Source of the DNA: Homalodisca vitripennis
Lineage: Eukaryota > Arthropoda > Insecta > Hemiptera > Cicadellidae
NCBI RefSeq assembly: GCF_021130785.1
Contig: NW_025777652.1
Location: forward strand, 26,678-90,677
Direction: 5' to 3'
Length of the DNA stretch: 64,000 nt
In this document: in pieces, positions 39,156-50,298 of the stretch
Numbering within the stretch: the first letter of the stretch is position 1
Layout of the letters: each line of letters begins with the position of its first letter
Notes under the pieces: generated by a model
Told to the model about the DNA's origin: nothing
Database searches by the model: none
What the model saw: the letters and a program-made list of their open reading frames with translations, nothing else
Made by a program: the position numbers and the translations under genes

Positions 39156-41579
39156 TTAAAATTTCAAGTTCTCTTCGATTCCCATTCCTAGTTTTCTCTT
39201 CAAAAACATTGCTCCAGCTGTTGGAAGCGCAATAAATCTTTCACCTAAACTAGCATCTTTTGATAAAAATCTATCCATTGCTTTATCTTGCAAAACTTTA
39301 TCTGCTATATGTCTGGAATTTGTGTCTTTATGTTTTGCATAACAAATATCGTGTTCCATAGCAGCTTGATCTAATTTATTTATACCAGGATCTCCTCTTT
39401 TTAGTCTTTTTTCGAGTTTTGTGCCAGGCCCCAGATACTGATAAGTTGGTACGTGTAATTCAAAAGGTAAATTGTTGATAAAATCATTCAAAAGTCCACT
39501 ACCCTCAATCATAGATGAACTTATTGTCGGCAAAATTCGTTTTAAATATATTTAATTCCATCAGGTTTTTCAATCATTTCATCAAGTTTGTGCGAAATAA
39601 AATCCTTAATCGCTTTCTTTTCGTTCAAAAAATTGTTGTTTCCAGCCTTTTCTTGAGCATAAATATAATTTATAATTCCATCGAGTTTTGTCAAATCGTC
39701 GATATATCTGTACTCAATCTTATTATCATTGTATTTTCTTACACCTGATCCTTCGATTCGTTTTTCCCAAATTGGTGGGGAGTTGAACGGTCCATAAGGC
39801 CCAATGTTAAAATAAGGTAACTTTATGTACCTTTTTCTCAGAACTCATAACAGTTAGGAAGTTGAAATTTTTACACAAGGTGTAGGTTATAATATTGTAT
39901 TTATACCTCTAAAATCTTTGTAAAAATAATTGATACAACTAAAGAAAAAAAATTTTATATTTGTGTTATTTTTTATTTTTATATTTTAAGATAAAATATT
40001 TTTTCTAAATATTTATTTATTGATGAAATTTGATAAAACTAGAGCTACATACTTCTAAAAGGCTACTTTATAAACCAGTAAAAATTTCATGTGTGTAGCA
40101 TTTATAGTTTCTGAGAAAAAGGTACATATATATTAAAAACCGGTAATTTTCAAAAACAGCGGAAAACAAAAAATCAAAATAATTATAAGTTTATATTTAT
40201 CTTTAGAAGCCTCCAGGACAGTAGCTACCATCCATTTCCTCTTCCTCACCTAATAACTGTCTCCTTTTCTTTATTCTTGCTTCCTTAGTCATTGACTCTG
40301 CTTTCAGATCTGCCTTCCTCATCCTGACTTCATCGAGGCTCTTCAATGTGCTTACGGTGTATTTGGCACAGTCTTTTATTCCTAACTCCTTTAAAACCTT
40401 GATCCTTCCAATGTTACCTTCATTGAATGTTAGAACAGCATCATGAACACCTAATACAAGAGTCTCTCTTCCAACAAACACATTTTTTGGGATTCGGTTC
40501 CACACTACATTGTTGAAAGATTCGTTCACGTTCTGGGTTTTACCGTGAAAACATTTTTTTAGTAGATCTAATCTTGACAAATCTCTGTATGTAGGTTTTA
40601 TTACTGTCAATACAGCTTGAGGTAGAGAATGTTTGTGATTTGTAGGTAATTTCTTCTTTATTTACTTCTGCTAACCTGTATTTGCACCAGGTGTTATGAG
40701 GCGGAGGGCAAAGTTGATGCGAAATTTGTTTATGTAGTCTTATATTTGAAAAAATCATTGAAGATCAACGGAAAGCCATTTTTATGTAGGGATTGCAGTA
40801 AATTGTTCAGAAAGAATCAAATAATAAAATAAAAAATAAAAGCGAAAAAACATTTTTTTACCGATTTTTGCGTTCAACTCCCCTTAATTTAATTTAATAT
40901 ATTTTTTACCTCTACTTGACTTAGGCTTCTTAGTAGATGGATCATTATTTTTGTAAATTGAGTCAGATTCCCATAAAATTTCTGTATACTTTTTCAAATC
41001 TTCTTCAGAATATAAAATTATCTTTTGGAGCGTCATAGTCTGTTAATAATCTCCATAAACCTTGAGTTCCTTCATATGTTTTTTCATTAATAATGATATC
41101 ATTATGTTCAAAATTCATGGGCAAATTTCCAATCATAAAACTTTTCTTTTTTTTATCCCAATACAAACCAAATTTATCATCTTTTACTCTAGGAAGGAAT
41201 TTTTTACCGATTTCACCAATTATTATATCCGTTGTTCCAGGACTTATTGGTTTCAACTATTGTAGATTCTTCAATGATTCGAGGTCTAAATGGTGTTGAA
41301 GATGGTAATTTTGGCAATTCAAACTCTTCAGATTCTGGAATTGAAATATCGGCAAATTGTCGTACAACTGGAACCAAATTCATCAAATTTTGATTATCAC
41401 TTAAAACATTTTCAATTTTGCCCTCAACGTTTTTTATTGCAGAAGTTACAGGTTGATTAATTTTTTGAATAAATTCTTGTTCTTTTTCATCAATTCGAAT
41501 CTGTTCTTTAAATTCTTTGATTAATTTCTTTTCGATTTGATCAAGTTTTTTTCGCTTCTTCAGAAGTTACGTTCACCAT
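39156..41579 (-). CDS. Virion-type protein with C-terminal phospholipase A2-like domain, split by a transposon
   Basis: The 5' part runs from ATG 41579 (tttctaattAAATGGTG) to 40884. It has an acidic/basic helix, then KFGLYWDKKKKSFMIGN and YEGTQGLWRLL, a block I know from other insect Polinton proteins, and ends DPSTKKPKSSRGKK. The 3' part resumes at 39777 with PIWEKRIEGSGVRKY and AQEKAGNNNFLNEKK. After a frame break near 39535 it ends in a PLA2-like domain: YQYLGPGTKLEKRL, GDPGINKLDQAAMEHDICY. The Y-x-G-x-G calcium loop and HD-x-x-Y catalytic motif match parvovirus VP1-type PLA2. Such a domain could help a particle cross membranes. A 1,106-bp insertion and several indels mean this copy is not functional as it stands. 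Confidence 0.75.
39778..40883 (-). mobile_element. Mutator-like DNA transposon fragment nested in the PLA2 gene
   Basis: 1,106 bp bounded by a 13-bp inverted repeat (ggggagttgaacg at 39778-39790, its reverse complement at 40871-40883). It interrupts a Polinton gene whose two sides read on from each other. It contains part of a transposase and, on the left, a second inverted pair (atgtacctttttctcagaa at about 39824 and its complement at about 40109). A 9-bp target duplication expected of Mutator elements was not visible. It is internally deleted or non-autonomous. Confidence 0.6.
40203..40758 (-). pseudogene. Mutator-like transposase C-terminal fragment
   Basis: Two overlapping frames give QLCPPPHNTWCKYRLAE, then VIKPTYRDLSRLDLLKKC, HGKTQNVNESFNNVVWNR and FVGRETLVLGVHDAVLTF, ending with a basic tail (KEARIKKRRQLLGEEEE). 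This block order is that of the Mutator-like transposase domain family common in arthropods and cnidarians. The N-terminal catalytic part is missing, and a frame change near 40600 separates the two pieces, so it is a dead fragment. Confidence 0.65.
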
Positions 41580-41598
41580 TTAATTAGAAAAATTTTGA

Positions 41599-42016
41599 AA
41601 CGTGAACGTGGAACGTAAAAACGTGAACGTGGAACGTAAAAACGTGAACGTGGAACGTAAAAACGTGAACGTGGAACGTAAAAACGTGAACGTGGAACGT
41701 AAAAAACGTGAACGTGGAACGTAAAAACGTGAACGTGAAACGTAAAAACGTGAACGTGGAACGTAAAACGTGAACGTGGAACGTAAACGTGAACGTAGGA
41801 ACGTAAAAAACGTGAACGTGGAACGTAAAAACGTGAACGTGGAACGTAAAACGTGAACGTGGAAACGTAAAACGTGAACGTGGAACGTAAAAACGTGAAC
41901 ACGAAACGTAAAACATGAACGTGAAACACGAACGTGAAACGTAAACACGAACGTAAAACATGAACGTGAAACGTAAACACGAACGTGAAACATGAACGTG
42001 AACGTGGAACGTGAAC
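41599..42016. repeat. ACGTGAACGTGGAACGTAAAA minisatellite inside the Polinton
   Basis: About 20 copies of a 20-21-bp unit (acgtgaacgtggaacgtaaaa), with more varied units at the right end. It lies between the 3' end of the ATPase gene and the start of the PLA2 gene. All six frames stay partly open because the repeat lacks stops in several frames; the resulting Arg-Ser-Thr-Phe and His-Val runs are not proteins. Each unit has three ACGT cores. A regulatory or replication role is possible but not shown. Confidence 0.9.
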
Positions 42017-42148
42017 AGATTTACCGTTTTTCTGTTATTTTTCATAATGTAAATAAAAAAGTAAAGATAATGTAAAAATAATTGTAACAAATATTTTATC
42101 AAGTAGATTTGTCATACCATTGAGCAGCATTTATATTAGAAAATTTAT

Positions 42149-42791
42149 TCAAATATATTTACCATTTTTAGGCTTCAAAGTTAGATTAATAGTTAAAAAT
42201 CCATAGTCTTCTTTCCAAATTTTATCACACAATTCATTAAAGTGGTTAAAACTCATATCAGATCCCACATAATTGTTGTAAATCTTTCTCGAATAGTGAT
42301 CGTCTTGCTTAAAAAACACACAACATATTCAAATTATTTCTAATAACTTGTTTATCAACCTTTGAAAAGCATTGGGAAAGATAGATACAAGATATGTTTT
42401 TGTGACGAGACATTTACGAAATATTCCTTAATAACGTCCTGATTTTCCAAAATACAATCATCAAAAAAGATTAACGAATTGGGTTTACATTTGCTTAACG
42501 GAACTATGTCCTCAGAAGCATTATAAAAATGTGATATTTCTTTGCTTAAGTTCTTCTCAATATTTTTGAATCTTTGTTGTAATTTTTTGTATGCGTCTTG
42601 TTCTAAAGATTTAACTAAAAACATACAAATTGGAATAAGGAATCAACCTATTGTAGATAAAATTCAATAATTAAAGTTGTTTTTCCACATCCACTTGAAC
42701 CAACAATTAACAATCTGATTGGTTGATCTTTCTTATTTTCTTCAAACGTTTGAAGTTTTATCTGATCTTTTTGCTTTAAAAATTTCTCCAT
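42149..42791 (-). CDS. DNA packaging ATPase, A32/FtsK-HerA type (frame-broken)
   Basis: Starts at ATG 42791 (cgctaTTTAAATGGAG). The Walker A motif is LLIVGSSGCGKTTLI (about residues 30-45) and Walker B is NSLIFFDDC. After the break near 42370 a frame continues with ISCIYLSQCFSKVDKQVIRN (the sensor Q/N region) and ends KPKNGKYI at 42149. Total about 210 codons, as usual for Polinton and adintovirus ATPases. The role is to pump DNA into the capsid. Breaks lie near 42650, 42370 and 42310. It diverges from the penton-like gene, with 13 bases between the two start codons. Confidence 0.8.
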
Positions 42792-42804
42792 TTAAATAGC
42801 GAAA

Positions 42805-43533
42805 ATGAAGCTGTTCAAGTTGACTTCAGAAAGCTCTCAATTATTTTTTAACTTGGAACATCCTATTCATTTAGAGGAAGAATCAAATTATTTCATCGGT
42901 TTAAAGCGGTTTTTATTCTGACAATTTTGTAATAAATATTAGTGAAAGTTCTCCTTATTGTATAGGATTTAGTGAGAAGAACATAAACAAAATATTATGG
43001 TTTAAACAAAGGATATTATACTTTCGATCAAATAAAAAATTCCCTTAAAAATTATCTGAAAACATTCAAACAATCAGATAAATCTTTAAACTTTGACGAA
43101 AACAAGTTTGAAATGCAAAAAAATTATCTCTCTAATAAAATCACCAGTAACAATAATGTTTTCAGCAATTATAGTAGATTTATTAGGGTTTGTTCAAGAA
43201 ACTATTGAGCCAAATCAGGTATATTTAGGAAATAAAACGCCAAAATTTAGACCGTTTGATGTAATTGAAGTACATTGTAATCTCGTTTGAACCTAGTTTT
43301 GATAATCATACCGAACATTTACACAAAGAATCTGAAATTTTGTACACTTTTTTCCCAAATGTTGCTTATGGATCAAAAATCAGTGAAAAACCGAATGAAA
43401 TCGATTATATTCCTATTAGAAAAAATTTTACAAGAATTCAAAAAATCGTTCTAACTATATACGAGACTCTGAGGGAAATTTATTAAATAATGAGAGTAAA
43501 ACAACAATATATTTAAGATTGTCGAAAGAATGA
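42805..43533 (+). CDS. Penton-like minor capsid protein (frame-broken)
   Basis: Starts at ATG 42805 with MKLFKLTSESSQLFFNLEHP. After about four frame changes it reads RPFDVIEVHCNLV, EILYTFFPNVAYGSKISEKP and YIPIRKNFTRIQKIVLTIY, ending with a TTIYLRLSKE tail at 43533. The order H-x-H...LY-x-FFP-x-V-x-x-G...I-x-E-x-P...Y-x-PI...I-x-x-I-x-L-x-I is that of the single-jelly-roll vertex protein of insect Polintons. It is about 240 codons long. It shares a 13-bp gap with the ATPase, so one bidirectional control region probably serves both. Confidence 0.65.
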
Positions 43534-43539
43534 TGAAGC

Positions 43540-43640
43540 AACGGACATGAATCAAGGTGGATCATTCGATTGCCCTACCTTCTAACTTTCAAAAAAATAC
43601 TGTTTTCATTAATGAATCTGGGCTTTATTCTCAAAATAAA
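43540..43640 (+). pseudogene. Partial duplicate of the BRO-N gene
   Basis: 43555-43633 repeats 43868-43946 of the adjacent BRO gene with about four differences in 78 bases (shared aaggtggatcattcgattgc). It has no start codon and ends in a stop, so it is a recent truncated duplicate or a remnant of an earlier tandem copy. Confidence 0.8.
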
Positions 43641-43670
43641 AATTACTAGTTAAATTTCTTTTCTATCTAA

Positions 43671-44440
43671 ATGGAGACAGTTGTAGATCCAATAAATAAT
43701 CAACTTAGATTTGAAAACAAACATATCTTTACAATTGTGGATTATAATAATAAATTTTTGGTTTAAAGCAAAAGATATTGCAGAAATTCTAGAATATGAA
43801 AATACGAAACACGCAGTTAGAGAGCATGTTGATAATGATGATAAATTATCATATTCTGAAATAAATAAGGTGGATCATTCGATTGCCCTACCTTCTAACT
43901 TTCAAAAAAATACTATTTTCATCAATGAATCAGGACTTTATTCTTTAATTTTGAGATCACATAAAAAAGAGGCAAAAATCTTCAAAACTTGGGTTACAAA
44001 AGAAGTTTTGCCCTCTATTAGAAAACTTGGTGAGTACAAACTTGAAAACAAGATTAAATATTTAGAGGATGAAGTAAAACACTTGCAAATTAAAGATGAA
44101 ATCAAAACGGAAATAATCGCAAAACAAAGTGTAAAAATTGACTTAATGAAACCAGAACCTTGTTTGTAAAAATTTTGATAAGAAAAAACACCATGTTTTT
44201 GTATTAATTAAAAAGAATCACATGTGGGAATATCCTTATTACGTTATCAGAGCTCAAAAGAGAGAAATACCGAAAAGATTGAAAGAACTTGAAATTGATT
44301 ACCCAGAAATGGAAATTTTATTAAGACATGGAGATCCAAATAGTATAAATCTCTACAACCAAATGAAAGAATCTTTGAATATTTTATACAACGGAAATCA
44401 TTTTACTACAAATATGGCAGAATCTCGACTTGATTTATAG
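43671..44440 (+). CDS. BRO-N domain protein with DUF3627-like C-terminus (frame-broken)
   Basis: Starts at ATG 43671 (ttttctATCTAAATGGAG) with METVVDPINNQLRFENK. After a break near 43755 it reads WFKAKDIAEILEYENTKHAV, FINESGLYSLILRSHKKEAK and FKTWVTKEVLPSIRKLG, a complete BRO-N domain. A coiled coil (KIKYLEDEVKHLQIKDEIKT) follows, then after a break near 44170 a domain with YYVIRAQKREIPKRLKELE and DPNSINLYNQMKESL like the DUF3627 partner in iridoviruses and other large DNA viruses. BRO proteins of insect viruses bind DNA, so a regulatory role is likely. Confidence 0.75.
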
Positions 44441-44469
44441 AATATCTAAATTACACGATGAAAATGTTT

Positions 44470-44820
44470 CTAAATTTTACTAAAAACTCTCGATTTATTA
44501 TATTTTGTTTGTAAATGTTTAGCATAACTAGGTAACCAATATAGAATTTTTTTTTCATATTCACAAGGCGTTTCGTTTTTATAACTTTCGCTGAAAATGT
44601 TTTTAGCACAATCTTTGCAAAAAGCATCTTTTCTATCTTTACTATACTGCCAGTTATTAAATTCAGAAATATTTTTTAATTTCTTTACAAAAGTAACACT
44701 TTTTCTCTTCTAAAGTTAATTTGTCCATTTTATCATATAATTCCTTACAATAACAGTCTTTTTCTATTCTTTTTCCTTATAAAATTCTTGACACTTTGTA
44801 CATTTCTTTTGAGACTCCAT
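44470..44820 (-). CDS. Zinc-binding protein, tandem paralogue 2 (frame-broken, shortened)
   Basis: Starts at ATG 44820 (ttttttCTATATAAATGGAG) with MESQKKCTKCQEF, then has a shortened middle and DKLTLEEKK, KDAFCKDCAKN, ILYWLPSYAKHLQTKY and a stop at 44470. It is a diverged copy of the next gene at 44854-45238, with part of the first zinc unit deleted and several frame breaks. The function is unknown. Confidence 0.6.
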
Positions 44821-44853
44821 TTATATAGAAAAAATTATTACACAATGAAAATG

Positions 44854-45238
44854 TTAAACTCTCGAATTATGATATTTTGTCTGTAAATGTTTTTAAAGAT
44901 AAGGTAACCATTGAATGATTCGTCCACACTCGCAAAGAGTCGGTTTCTTTTGACTTTCTCGTTGAATTCTTATATTACAATCTTTACAATATGCTTGTTT
45001 TTTATCTCTACTATAATGCCAGTCGTAAAATTTGGAAATATCCTTAATTTCTTTACAAAACGCAACATTTTTTCTCTTCTAACGTTAATTTTTCTATTTT
45101 ATCGTATAATTCTCTCTCATATTTACTACGACAAACTTTACAATAATAGTATAATCCACCTTTGCTTCTTTTATCTTGAGAAAACTTCGACAAATCTTTA
45201 AATTCTTGACACTTTATACATTTCTTTTGAGCCTCCAT
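44854..45238 (-). CDS. Zinc-binding protein, tandem paralogue 1 (frame-broken)
   Basis: Starts at ATG 45238 (tttttttgTATATAAATGGAGG). The first unit is KKCIKCQEFKDLSKFSQD, then YYYCKVCRSKYERELYD. After a break near 45060 a second unit reads FCKEIKDISKFYDWHYSRD, then AYCKDCNIRIQRES and CECGRIIQWLPYL. Each unit has two CxxC-type pairs in the K-x-C-x-x-C...F...YC-x-x-C layout seen in HNH/endonuclease VII-associated zinc motifs of phages and large viruses. No nuclease motif was seen. The two paralogues lie head to tail with 33 bases between them. Confidence 0.65.
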
Positions 45239-45253
45239 TTATATACAAAAAAA

Positions 45254-46269
45254 TTATAGCTTTGACTTTCTCAATTCATATTCGTAAAAACTTCCACTTA
45301 TTTCTTCATTATTTAAATCTTTTATACTATAAGTTACAGGATCTGTGTTATTAATTTGATAAATCACAAAGATTTCTCTTGACCAATTGTTCTTATATTT
45401 GTTCGAAAATGTTGTTTTTTTTACTAACAATTCTTACATGTTCATTGACTTTAAATTTTAGTTTTCGTGTGAATTTCTGGTGGAACATACTTGAAAACGG
45501 TCTCTAATAACTCCTTTTCTGCATCTTTATCTACGACTTTGGGCTTCATTTTGATTGTGCTGTGAACTGTATCGTTATAATTGTTTACGATTTTTTGAAG
45601 AATATCGATCCATTTAAAGTTTTTATTAATCTCAAAAATTACTTTCATTCTCTCATTTTTGAGTTCTGTTATATCTCTCTACAATACTTGATTTCTCTTC
45701 GTTTTCAGTATGATAAATCTTGATGTCGTATTTTCTCAAAACATCATTAAATTCTTTATTTTTAAACTCTAAACCCTTATCTGTATGAAGTAGGTTTGGA
45801 GGTTTGTGATTGATCCTTATGGCATCTTTTACTATATCTTCGAAAGCTTTTGAAACATCCTTGCCGTTTTTTCTTTTGATAGCTCTTGACCAAGCATATT
45901 TTGAGAAAGTATCAATAACATTTAACATATACTTAAATCCATCATTTTGATCTGAATAATTAGACATTATAACTAAATCTGCTGCCCATAAATCGTCAAT
46001 TCCTAAAGTTATAATTTTTTCTCTTTTTAAACTTTTTTCGTACTGGTGCATGAATTTCTCTAGCTTCAATCTCGATTTCTTCCTTATTCTTAGATTCTTT
46101 CTTTACTTGTTTTTCATAAGGATTCTTTATAAATTTACTCTTATTTGTCTTACATTTTGAACATTTTTGCTGCAATTCTATACAATCCGTTTTGAGTTTG
46201 AACAATCTTAGAATCTATATTTTTCGTTTTCTTTTTACACTTGTGACAGTGAATTAAATCATCTTCCAT
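45254..46269 (-). CDS. Polinton integrase (DDE, rve family) with N-terminal zinc ribbon (frame-broken)
   Basis: Starts at ATG 46269 in actttgaTATATAAATGG, whose TAA is the stop of the polymerase gene. The N-terminus has HCHKCKKKTKN and CSKCKTNKSKFIKN, a DUF5679-like two-CxxC ribbon. The core has LWAADLVIMSNY (first Asp), LLHTDKGLEFKNKEF (second Asp) and SSIVERYNRT (Glu, 33 residues on). The C-terminus has NWSREIFVI and SGSFYEYELRK like the SH3-type tail of this family. About 338 codons. Frame breaks lie near 46200, 46030, 45650, 45450 and 45390. It inserts the element and makes the 6-bp duplication. Confidence 0.85.
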
Positions 46270-49200
46270 TTATATATCAAAGTTTCCAACTTTGTTTAAC
46301 TCTTCTAAAATATCTGTTTTATATCCATACGGTACTGTATCGATCTTATTTTCTAGGACAATTCTCTTATCATCTTTAGCGTTCAATGCCAGCTTGTTTA
46401 TGGTAACTGTGTACAACTCATGTTTGTAGCTTTTGATTACTGTCATCTCTCTAAATTCTTCTTTATCTTCGAACAAACATTTCTTCAAGTTTTCGATATT
46501 TATTGTTTTTATTTACAACGCTTCTCTTAATCCCTTTGCATCTTACTGGATTTTTGTCTAGATATTTGTACGAGTACATTTTCGATCTCAATCCACAAAA
46601 TTCTTCTAAAACTTCGCTATTTAACTCATCTTTAAATTTCCCTATTACCTTCTTATTTTTAGTAGTGAAACATTCGTGATCTTTTGGATAATCACTTGTA
46701 TCATATCATATCTTGTAATAATTTTAAAAGGATCTCGTTTCAATTCTAGGAAATAACTGTCTGTATCCATGTAACACAGATTTCAAATCTGGGTCAAACT
46801 TCTTTAATTTATCGTAATAAAACTCATACATTAACAATTTTGATAGGTCAAGAACTGAAAATCCTATGTAGATCGGTTTTGTTAAATTTAACCTTTTGTT
46901 TGAACATGTGACTCGCTATACAGTTGTCGTCAAAGATATTAAAGCATTTGAAATTTGTTTTCTTAGCTTGTTTCATTGAAAATTCTTCATTTCCTAGTTT
47001 GATATCACATCTATTTCGCACATTTTCCATAGATTTTCCAAAAGCTGAGTTGTTCATCAGCTTGTAAAAATCTTTCTCAAAGTCACTTGTAGCTTTGGTT
47101 CTCATGTTTGTGTTAAAATCAATGTACTTTTTCATAAAAGGCTTCTGATCGAATGCTATAACTCTATTCACATGTTTCAAAATCATACCTTGTTCGAGGT
47201 AAAATTTCAAATTTCTTGAATGAACAACGTATTCAGTTTTATATCCAGTAAAGTTGTGCAAAGTTTGTTTTTATAATGTTTCGGGAGCAAGAGGTAAATC
47301 CTTGTGATGTTCATGTAAATTTGTTGGATATCCTAGATCAACTTCGAGAATATAGCCATAATCTTCGTCGCCAGTGAGTTCTAAAATTGTTTCTTGCCAC
47401 TCTTCTTTTGTATATGTTTTAGGATTCATCCACTTAATATCACCATATGGTAAATTTTGCATAAGACCATAACCATAAAGGTTGTTTGCATCGACATAAA
47501 GTAAATAGTTTTCGGGCTTTGTCTTATCGAAATCTTTCAAATATTTGTTATTTGCTTTAACATATCGCTTAATACATTGAGAAATACCTCCACGAATGCC
47601 TTTTTCAATCATCAAATACATATTATAATCACTAATCAATTGTAATTCTATTTTCGTTAATTTTAACATAGCGTCCCATGCGAGGCTTGGAGCTGTTAGA
47701 TAATGTGCTGGATCAAGTTTATAGCAATTTAAGCAAATATTTCTGAAATTTTCAAATATATCAGCAAGCAATAAAACATCTTGGATATTGTACAAATCAG
47801 AGTAATTTCCAAGATTTTTCTCTTTTAATTTGTTCCAAACGCTCAAGTAGTGTTGATAATCTTTCTCAGATATGCTCTCGTCTGTCAATAGTGAATAGAA
47901 ATCTTGAATTTTCAGCTGTTCTGTGTAATCAAGTTTTTCAATACTATCGATAAATTCGTAAGGAAATATGCCTTTTCCAGATAGAAATTTTAAAGATTTC
48001 TTCTTCGTCATTTGGTTGTCTATCTAGAATTGCGTTCAGACCATCTTGTATAAAATGATTTGTATGTTTGAAGTCGTCTTTCTTTAGATTTTTCGCTAAT
48101 TTTTCAATAGATGATGCCATAAATCTGAACGTATCTACGAATGAAAACTTGATGAACTTTCTTGGTTTATCATCTTCAAACTCATACCCATATCCTGAAT
48201 TTACTGAATAATTTATATATTTTTCATCTTTGTTTGCGATCAAATCAACATTTCCATATTGTTTATAGCCAATTCTTTTATGTACAAATGAGTATCGTAG
48301 TTACTCATATTGTGACAGAAAACTGGAATATTTTGAGGAAATTTGAGATTCAGATTACAACATAAATGAGCAGCACCTCGAAATTTGCCGGTTAAATGAC
48401 AATGATCTCTCACTTTTAATCTTTTTTCTTCATCAAAACCTTCTGTTTCACAGATATGACAAAGACTGGAATTTTGGTACGCTAATTCTTCTTCTTCGGT
48501 CAATTTCATAGGTTTTTTTGTTCTTAGAATTATACTTTTTAGCTATGTATTTTGATATTTTATTGAGCTCTTCAAACAATTTTTGCAGGAACATTAGGCA
48601 AATCGTCTTCATTTTTGGCTCGATAAACATATCGGTTTGTACGTGCGATTGGTCACATTCGACACTAAATATAGAGTAAAACCATAAGGAATATGCTTCT
48701 GAATCTTGGTTGTAGTCGATTTTTGCGGATTTGTTTTTTGCATGTCGGAATCTTCTCTAATATGCTTTCAAAATCCATATAAATAACGTAAGGATGAGAA
48801 AATTTCTTTTGATAATTAGTAAATGTTGTCGTTTGACCAGGAAACGGCATAATTGGTTTACAAACTTCATGTTGCTTGCAAATTTCTAAATGATCTGTTA
48901 AATCTCCAGATTTGTAGAAATGGCTTAAACATCTTCTACATAGAAAATTTTTATGTCCATGTTTGGATGTTTGAGAACTCACTAACCTACTTAAATCGGT
49001 TATCAAAACATAATGAGATTTGTCTTCTTGTTTTAACATACAATAAATCGATTTCTAACTCGGCATCATATTTTTCAGAAATTTGTAACGGAACAATGTT
49101 GAGTTTTTTCGTCATAAGTATAGACATTGATAGACATTTTAGGATACTTATACTTGGAATTGTAACTTCGGTTTTCAAATGATTGTATATCTTTTAAGGA

Positions 49201-50158
49201 CATTGGATACTCGAAACCTGAAAATATCTCGTCATTTACAAATTTTTCATATTGTTTTGATCTTTCGCAGTCTCTTTCAGGTTTTTCAATAGCGCATCGG
49301 ATAGAATAAATAAAGCAATAGTCATTTTTATTTTTGATATTTATACAAGCTTTTTTATCTTTGATTTTCTTTGGTAAATCGATATATGATCCTGCGTTCA
49401 TCATTTCGTGTTTATTAATGCTCAAAACTAGTTGTTTGCATCTTTTAAATGTCCATCCTGAACCCCTATTTGGATGATTTGTCTGTTCTCGATGTGATAA
49501 TTTATTAAATTGTTTAGAAATAAAGTCGTTTACGTCAAATATTTCGTCTGCTTTTATAGTAAAATACATTGGGCAAGTTTGTGGTTCACCGTTTACTAAA
49601 GTTCGTTCATATTCACATTCCAAAAAAAGATATCCTTTCATATTTTTAACATTCTCTTGAAATTTTTCTATTAAACTTTTAATTTCTGGCCTCATAATTG
49701 ATAGATATTTGTAAATTGACATGGAATTGTCGTTCAAGTTTGTTAAAATGTATTGCTTGAAAAGACCTTGTATAGAGGATAAAACTTCAACATCTATGAT
49801 ATTTTCAGGTTTTTCGTTAAGAGTTTTGTCAATTTCTTCGATCATTTCAGACTTAGTTTTATCGTTTGTTTCAATGGACAATTTTTCAGCGATTGATTGA
49901 ATTTTTTCATCGTTAAATAGATTGAGATCTTTTTTATCTTCCTTAAAGCTTTTCTTTAATTCACGCAATTTTTCTATATCGTACATCTTTTCATGATCGA
50001 CAATTTGATTTTCTTTAGCCCAATTCCTCAAATAATTTAGTTCTTTCTCGTAAATTTCTCTGTTTTTGGCATGGATTTTGGAGCCATAATGTCGATCATA
50101 GTTATGTTTTAGGATTTCTTTCTTACAAAACGGACATGTTACTTTTTTCACCCTTCAT
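46270..50158 (-). CDS. polB: Protein-primed family B DNA polymerase (frame-broken)
   Basis: Starts at ATG 50158 (tttttttCTATATAAATGAAGG), with a one-base excess in GGG just after it, and stops at 46270. About 1,296 codons. Order: a C2H2 finger (CPFCKKEILKHNYDRH), a long N-terminal region, Exo I (YVIYMDFESI), a zinc/HNH-like block (CHICETEGF, DHCHLTGKFRGAAH), Exo II (HNMSNYDTHLYI), Exo III (YNIQDVLLLADIF), PolB motif A (LLYVDANNLYGYG), motif B (KLMNNSAFGKSM) and motif C (YMDTDSYF, about 46780). All catalytic residues are visible, but at least eight frame changes separate them. It copies the element from its ends using a protein primer. Confidence 0.9.
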
Positions 50159-50298
50159 TTATATAGAAAAAAATTTCTAAACTAAGAATTTGAAAAAGTA
50201 ATGATTTTTACTTGAATTTGACAGAAATCAGCACAATTTCTGGTGAAACAGTGATAGATTCTTCTATTTATTATAGAAAAATCTGTAAACTAAGACTT

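Noticed and set aside
41599..42016. CRISPR-like array
   Set aside because: Units are contiguous and lack unique spacers; it is a minisatellite in a eukaryotic genome.
41573..42102. Long minus-strand frames of 135-172 codons with His-Val/Phe repeats
   Set aside because: They are by-products of the ACGT minisatellite, open in several frames at once, with no promoter-like start.
48853..49182. Plus-strand frame of 109 codons over the polymerase gene
   Set aside because: Antisense to PolB coding sequence, with no motif or promoter-like start.
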